NCBI GenBank assembly: GCA_950295325.1
Contig: OX485805.1
Coordinates: forward strand, 17,409,501 to 17,473,500
DNA: 64,000 bases
Direction: 5' to 3'
Origin: Polytrichum commune
Taxonomy: Eukaryota; Streptophyta; Polytrichopsida; Polytrichales; Polytrichaceae
The translations under genes were made by a program, and so were the position numbers. The first letter of the stretch is position 1. Every line of letters starts with the position of its first letter. Positions 57,450 through 64,000 of this stretch are shown piece after piece. The notes beneath the pieces are model-generated. The model saw only the letters and a program-made list of their open reading frames with translations. It was not told where the DNA came from and did no database searches.

Positions 57450-60400
57450 GTTTGTGCAATAAGTACTACATAAGTGGTTAGCGAACCTAGGTCGAGGTTG
57501 TAGCCACTTTTCTCACGATTTTTGGACCTTGTATCAATATCTTATTCATTATCAAATTGAAGATTCTTGTGCTCCTTAAACGGTCATATTAGCCCCCCCC
57601 CCAAAAAAAAAACAAATTATATTCACTATTGAGCTTAGAATGGTTATCACATTTTAAGCACTCAATCCAATGTCTTTTAAACAAATATTTTTTGGGTATT
57701 TGTTCTTGGAACCACACCAAACCACATACCACTCAAATCTATTTGTCCTGATTAGAAAACTTTGTAACCAAATAAGGGTTGTCTATCTTAACTGCTAAAG
57801 GACATTGTGTGAAAGCTCTCACATTTAAGGAAAATTTTCACAAGTTAGTGTGTCAACTGTGGTAAACATTTAGGAATAAAAAAACCCAATCCAAAGTGTG
57901 CATTTCGATTGTTGAGATTGATGTCATTATCCACATGTTGTCATCAGTGGTCAAGTGCCAAATGCATCGCATATAGTTGGAGGACATTGCTTTGAGGATG
58001 AAGATAATAATATTGGGTGACATCTCCACATCAACACCTTTGTAGTGGAAATCCTCACATGTTGCAAAAAATAACAAAATAAAAATAAAAATAACATTTG
58101 TGTAGTGTGAGGTCCTTGTTTTGCCTAGACGCTAAAGCACCCCTATCGAGCTTTGTCCACATAAGAATCCACGGACCCTGGCCCACGTGTCGATGCCTAG
58201 ATTAGAATTTATTGGCCATGCCCACATTGTTCCCCTCAACTTCCTTGATCCGATGAAACCATGGATAGAATCAACTCCAACAACATTAGTCATCCTTCAA
58301 GCCATGGTCCCTCCTCGGACATTAGGATCATTTCTCGCTTCTATTTCCTTTGTTTTGCACCACATTTGCTAATGTGTTATGCAAATGAGATCTACTAATG
58401 CGTTATACAAATGAGACATGTTAATGTGTTATGCATCAAAATCTTTGGAATGTGTTACTAGATCTAGATCTACAAGTGTGCTATGCACTAGATCCATATC
58501 TACAAATGTGTTATGCACTAGATCCATAAATGTGTCATGCAACAAAATTAACGGATCTGAACTTGCTAGTGCACATATTTATTTCATACAAATAGTGTTT
58601 GTAATTAAATGGTCTTCTTTTCTAAGCAAGTGATGCTAAGATTCTATAGCTCAGTGCAAACACCTTCTTGTTCATTGCCTACACTCAAATAATTTGTAGG
58701 TTGTTTATAAATATTCTTTATTGCACTCAGTTCCAATATGTGTTGGTAATTGACGTGGTATTATGAAGTTTTTTATGATGATTATGTTGATTCACTGTAA
58801 TCTAATATTTAAAGAAATGTAGACCCATGATTATTTTGTACCCGTTCGATTGGATCATCACTTATGAGTCTTGTGAGTCTCTAATTGGTTAGTTGATCCA
58901 ATTAATTACGGACTTGTTAATCTAATAACATATATCAACATGCCCACAACATATTGATTCGCTAAGTGTTGTAGTTGCAACACTATTGATCAAGACATGG
59001 TTGGAAATATGTTATAGATTGCGCAAAACATTTATAGTTCTTATTACATGAGAGTCCACTACATCGACTTCAAACTCAATTACAAGACAACCGACAAAGA
59101 TGCCAATATGATTTAGTTTTCTTTACAATGGCGCATGCAAATTTAATACTAAAATTACGAGAATCGATTCCATACCCGCCGAGAAGCCCGATTGTGTTTG
59201 AGGACCTCTACTGGACTCAACAAATTATCTTTCAGAAACGGTCGTTACAACACCATGGACTAAGCAATCATACCTTTGGAGTTGTTTGATGATTTCATAG
59301 TTGTTGAACAAAATAATTACTTTTGCCCATGCAAATCATCTCATGGATTCGTTTTAGGTGTGGTATAATCCACAAATAGTTGATTTAAAATGTCATGTCA
59401 TGAATCCTTATACATTTTATGTTCTCGTTCAATGGGTAAGATCACCATGAGATGAAGGCGGTGATAGTTTTACTATGTGGATAGTGAGAATGCACACCTT
59501 AGGGTTATCTTCAACTCAAAGCACGAGGCATTACAAGCAAAAGGCAAGGAAGTTGGTAAAGAGAAGGATAATGATTTAATCGCGAGAGATGGTGCAATTT
59601 CATAAAAAAAATAACACAACATTATTCCCTGCATGTGATAGCGACCGTTCATTGAAAATTACATAGAAACTTTCTTGAAGGATCTACGAGAGGGTCATCC
59701 AAGAGGCATGTTGCTTACGTAAAAGGGAAATAAATTTTGCTAGGATAGAAGAAAAAAACTTTTGGATGAAATTTTATCTTTCATCGCAAAATATATCAAA
59801 TTCAACAAATGATGCATATTCATGTGTTCTACACAACACATTATGCATGCACACCCAACATTTAGCTTGTTGTCAATATTAAAGCTTTTAGATTCGGTGT
59901 TAGGCATTCATTGGATTACGTAGACTTTCTTTGAACTCTACACACAATTTTTATAGATAAATATTACTTTTTATACCTAAATACCACGGGTATAGGATAC
60001 TCGAGGGTGTATTTCCACCAAAAACTCCCTCCCTCATTGCTTATGTGTTACCACCCACACGATAACACTCCCCCATCAAGGTTGTCATTCCAATTGTGGT
60101 AAACAATTAAGGGGGGGGGGGGACCCAACACTATGTGTGCATTCCAACCGTAGAGATCAATGTTAGTCTTTGCACACTGCCGGAATTGCTTGGATGTCGA
60201 GTCCAATGCATAGTTGGAGGATGCTATGTTTTAGGGATAATTTTACTTTTGGGTGACATCTCTACATCAACACCTTTGTAGTGGAAATCCTCACATGTCC
60301 CAATGAAAAAAGAAAAAAAGAAAAGAATTAGTGTGGTGTAAGGTCTTATTGAAAATTTGAGGAAATTTATGCGCTTGTAATAAATGCTCCGAGTAGGGTC

Positions 60401-61111
60401 TTCCGTTCCACACAACACACACTTTTCATCATGGAGAATCTAAATGGTAGATGTGAACATAATTATAAACAACAAATAACTAAAACTATATATAGTTATA
60501 GTGTTATAGTGTTATAGTGTTATATATATATATGGGTGCAAGCATGGTAAAGTGGACGATTCTTGATCCCTCCTTAGTGTTAAGTGAAAGTGATTCTGAA
60601 TTATACACTAATTTCGAATTTTGTGAAGAAAAAAAATCATAGACATTTAAAAAAAAAATATTGATTTACAAAGCCAAGCAATTTATGATGATAAACAAAA
60701 ATTCCAATAAAAGTCTACATATTTTAGAAGATGGTGCAAGTGGTGTGCAAGTAGGTGATGTTGAACAATCAACTATCTAAATTTTCTTTAAAATATGATT
60801 GAATTAAATTAAATTACATTTCTACAAAGTTTTGTGATGATGCCCTCAAGTAGATAATGAATACAAGGAAAATTAAAAATATTTCAACTTCAAAATATTT
60901 AAGGTCATGAAGTCTACATCCAAAAATTAGATTCAATCATTTTCTTTTGAGCATCACGGTTAATGATAAGTTTTGAAGACCTCGACTTGATATTCTACAT
61001 TTGAGTATTGAACACAACAATAGAGGTCATCATGAAAGAAAAATCCAATCTAACCAACACTTTGCTACTACTTTTAGGCCTTTGACCAAAAAAATTATGG
61101 TTTTACTACAC

Positions 61112-61166
<55 letters not shown>

Positions 61167-61340
61167 ATTGTTGATGTGAATGAGGATGCTTCACCTTGAT
61201 CATAGCCATGACCTCATGTGAACCCGGGTTTACTTAGCAAGGTTATGGGACAAGTGTTGTTGCCTACTATTGGAGGTGATCCCTATAGTGGCAAATGATG
61301 TGGGCATTGTAGGCCTAGTTGGCGGGGGGGGCGGGTTTAT
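57450..61340. other. Non-coding part of duplicated block, copy B
   Basis: Matches 4913-6457 joined directly to 17663-20000, that is, the MULE empty-site arrangement. The junction at about 59005 reads CATGGTTGGAAATATG with a single GGTTGGAAA. Contains the direct-repeat pair (about 57830-58120 and 60070-60360) and a long (GA)n tract at about 61115-61164. No gene recognised. Confidence 0.55.
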
Positions 61341-61749
61341 AAGTTTCATTTTGTAGTATTGTGTATGGGTGTTACAAGGGCATGTAGTCTTGGCTTATTG
61401 CAGCATGTGTTGGGTTCGATTCCTAGGGGTGAATTATGAGGGTTTGACTATCCCTTTATTTGAGCTATTTGTGTGGGTTTTGGCAACATGTTGTAAGGTT
61501 CATTCTTGGGGAATTTGTTGTTTGTATTTGCTTAGGTGGGGAGTACTAGTGGTTGGTGGTTTTATAGTTTTTATTTGTTGAGCATGAGTGTAAGGTATTT
61601 GATACTTGTCAGGTGGATTTGTTGCATACATGCATGTATGGGCATTCACAGTATGTAACATTGTTCAAATATGTTGGTGATGTTGTTCGTATGTATGCCT
61701 CCTGATTTGACCTGGGTGGGTGTGTCCCATGGGGTGAGATTTTGTGTGA

Positions 61750-64000
61750 GGGGTAAGTATATTAGGTAGTATGCGGTTTTGAGGCAATATTTGAATCTTT
61801 CAGCGAAGCAAGGTTAATGGAGGGGCTCTTGAATTGGTGTATACATATGATTGTAACCATTTTGGGTTTGATTTTGGCTAAATATGTTGGCAAACCTATT
61901 TTGGGATGGTATGTGAGGATGTGTGAATTGAGGTGGGTGAGTACATTGGTGTTTGGGTGGGGGTTGGTGGAGGGACATCTTTGATTATACCAATTATCAT
62001 GTTGAAGGAAGACAATGGTAACGACCCCATGATTTATGTGTGCTACCATTTTGGCCTAATGTAGTGCTTCTACTAAGGCTTGAGAGTTTGGTGGGTAAGC
62101 TAGGTGTCGTCCCGCCCATTGGGTGGAGTATGTGTTGCCATCTGAATATTGTGTCGCATGGGTGAGGGGAGTGGTAGTTGCGGAGTTGAAGGGGGCATGT
62201 GAGTGGGCTAGAGTAATATGAGTTGGTGAGTGAGAATGAGTCTATGAGAAATGCTAGTATGGAGGAAGGTATAGTGTTGTGGGCTAAGGCATGTTTGAAT
62301 CTAGTAGGGTTAATAGGGAGGCAGGGTAGGTCGCGTATGTATCTTCGGGTAAACCATGCTAGTTTAGTTATGAAATCCTAGGGTGGGGGGTCGAGTGTTG
62401 CAGTGAGTAAGGAGTTGTAGTGTTGCTGGTATTGGATCCAAAGCCATTGGATGCATGTGGTCGAGTATTTGATGTGGGTAGAGCCTATGGATGTGTGGAG
62501 GTGTGATATGGGGGAAGAGATGTGGAAAGTGAGTGTTGTGGTGTTCGTATCCGTGTCAAGGTCACATTGTGTTGTGTTCAGGTGGATGTGTCAGATGTAC
62601 ATTGGTTTTTTAATGAAGCATGTGTCTTTTGGTTTGGGTTTGTAGGTAGTATTTGTGATCTAATTTGTGTAGGTGGTAATGTGTGGTTTAGATCTAGTGT
62701 TGGGTGAGGAGGTGGGAGGTTTGTATATTTCTATTAGTTGTATGATTGTTTAATATGGTTTTTTGATTCTTGGTATTGAGAATGGTGCCACACAAAAGGT
62801 GTATTCAATGCCGGGGCAGATGACATTGTTAACTATGTGGAGGTTTTGGGGTATGGTGGTTGGTGATTGGATTAGAATGTTGGCTTTGGTCTTGAATTTG
62901 TGGAGGGTTGCGCTTTGTTGGATGGACCACTTTAAAGTGGGGACTAGTTGGATCCGAGGGTATGTGTAGGATTTGTTTTGTGAAAGCGCACGGAATGTTT
63001 GGCATTTGTAGGTGAGGTCATTGTAGTCTAGTTTAGTTTTGAATTTGTTTGGGTTGAGTTTGGTTTTGTATGGAGCATTGGTGAGTGCGCATTGGGAGAT
63101 GCTAAGTTCCATGCTGACCCACTCATTATATCATTCTATTCTGGTGATTCGGGATTGCAAATTGGGGAGGTGTTGGGATATAAAGGCTAGGTTGTCCACA
63201 TATGTAGGGGAGTTGGTTTGGGTGTCGGAGATGTTGAAGTGGTATTTGTAATTATCTCGTTCAAGTGAGCGGAGTTCGGGTTTGAGAAAAACTATGAATA
63301 GCTAGGGATTGTGGTTGTCTTTGTATGGTTCCTCTTGCTATGGGTGCGGGTTGGATTTTCCCAAAATAAGGCCCCCAAAAGTGGAAGAAGCAATTTTGTA
63401 GATATTGCATGCCAATGAGGCTTAAGGCATCTTTGGGGTAGCCTAAGTCTTCCATAATGGCTAGTAGGCATAGGTGGTCTTTGGGACCAAAGGCATTTTA
63501 AAAGTCGATATATAAAATGTATATATATCTTGGTGGGTAAATTTAGCATCTTCTAGTGGGGCAAGTATCATTTGGATTTGGTAGGTAGTATTCCGCTCTT
63601 GCCTTAATCCTTCTTGGTTGTTGTTGAGTATCTTGTATGTTTTGCCGTGTTGGAGGAAGGTGGTGCTCATGTTGGTAAAAGTTCATAGATGGTATTGGCT
63701 AGGGAGATGGGGTTGAAGTTGGGCAATAGAGTGTACTAGTCACCTTTCTTGTGGAGAAGGATTGTCTGGTTGTGTTTCCAAAAGTTTAAGATTTGGCGAG
63801 TGTGATAGTAGTATTCAAATATTTGGTATAGGAGGTCATGGAATGTTGGGGGGGGGGGGGGGGGAGTTTTTGAGGATGTCATTAGGTATGCCATCAAGGT
63901 CTAAGATTTTTCCATTGTGGAGGTGTGTTAGTTGGTGGTGTAGGGGATTGTTGAACTAGGTGTTGGTGCAACCCTCCCATTATGTATCTTCTCTAGTTGG
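61750..64000 (-). pseudogene. LINE reverse transcriptase region (copy B), decayed, runs off the window
   Basis: Minus-strand segments include NQEGLRQERNTTYQIQ and DIYTFYI (near 63540-63620, RT fingers/palm), MEDLGYPKDALSLIGMQYL (near 63400-63455, the GYP.DA helix), ARGTIQ (near 63350), then TYVDNLAF (near 63200), the Y-x-D-D box read as YVDN. SISQCALTNAPYKTKL and the downstream region near 62050-61762 follow. Stops and frameshifts are frequent. This copy keeps about 85 bp of the palm that copy A lost. The endonuclease part lies beyond the window end. Confidence 0.72.

Larger units (their letters stand above)
50868..64000. repeat. Segmental duplication, copy B (partner about 1530-24480)
   Basis: Same order and orientation as copy A; block pairs are listed there. 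It starts at the right end of a Harbinger-like TIR (CGGCCTCTAGGTGTAAAGCG) and runs off the window. Private insertions here are the hAT element at 51159, the solo LTR at 53160 and an 85-bp LINE segment near 63366 that copy A lost. Confidence 0.85.

Overview
The window looks like nuclear DNA of a land plant or close streptophyte. The evidence is spliced genes with GT-AG introns, a bulb-lectin receptor-like kinase, plant-type LINE, MULE, hAT and Harbinger-like elements, and short CCCTAAA telomere-type tracts. I cannot name the species; the TE proteins make a non-seed plant my guess. Most of the window is nested transposable elements, and only two ordinary host genes are visible.

Layout. (1) About 1.5-24.5 kb and 50.9-64 kb are two direct copies of one segmental duplication, mainly a decayed minus-strand LINE. 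Comparing them exposes several insertions with exact target-site duplications (TSDs): an 11.2-kb MULE in copy A (6458-17662), a solo LTR in copy B (53160-56886) that contains a 1.6-kb foldback MULE (53729-55328) and a CACTA-like MITE (56026-56308), and different hAT-type elements at the same target in each copy. (2) Between the copies lie an AEC (auxin-efflux-carrier family) transporter gene on the plus strand (about 25.6-44.6 kb) and a bulb-lectin receptor-like kinase gene on the minus strand (45.8-50.2 kb, eight exons). (3) The AEC gene is split inside one exon by a 15,458-bp element (26471-41928) with 28-bp perfect terminal inverted repeats (TIRs) and the 4-bp TSD CTTT. Removing the element and one TSD copy restores the AEC frame through an F-G-N-S motif.

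The 15.5-kb element is the main find. It encodes a DUF7869-like protein on the minus strand, a candidate transposase/integrase. On the plus strand it encodes a large protein whose exons all join in phase 0: a ParB/DGQHR-like domain, a DNA-methylase-like domain, and an FCP1/HAD phosphatase-like domain. It also carries more than 20 copies of a 22-bp palindrome (10-bp arms around a variable 2-bp core). These lie upstream of both genes, in the introns, and twice translated in frame.

The unrelated 11.2-kb MULE also pairs a DNA-methylase-like gene with palindromes: about ten 233-bp units with hairpins centred on GTTAAC, plus six GTTAAC sites within 490 bp. So two different DNA transposons in one window combine a methylase-like gene with element-specific palindrome arrays. 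I propose a self-directed chromatin, anti-silencing or replication-control system, or a ParB/parS-like partner system; this is inference. Most TE genes here carry stops or frameshifts, so these copies are probably dead, but the architecture is readable.
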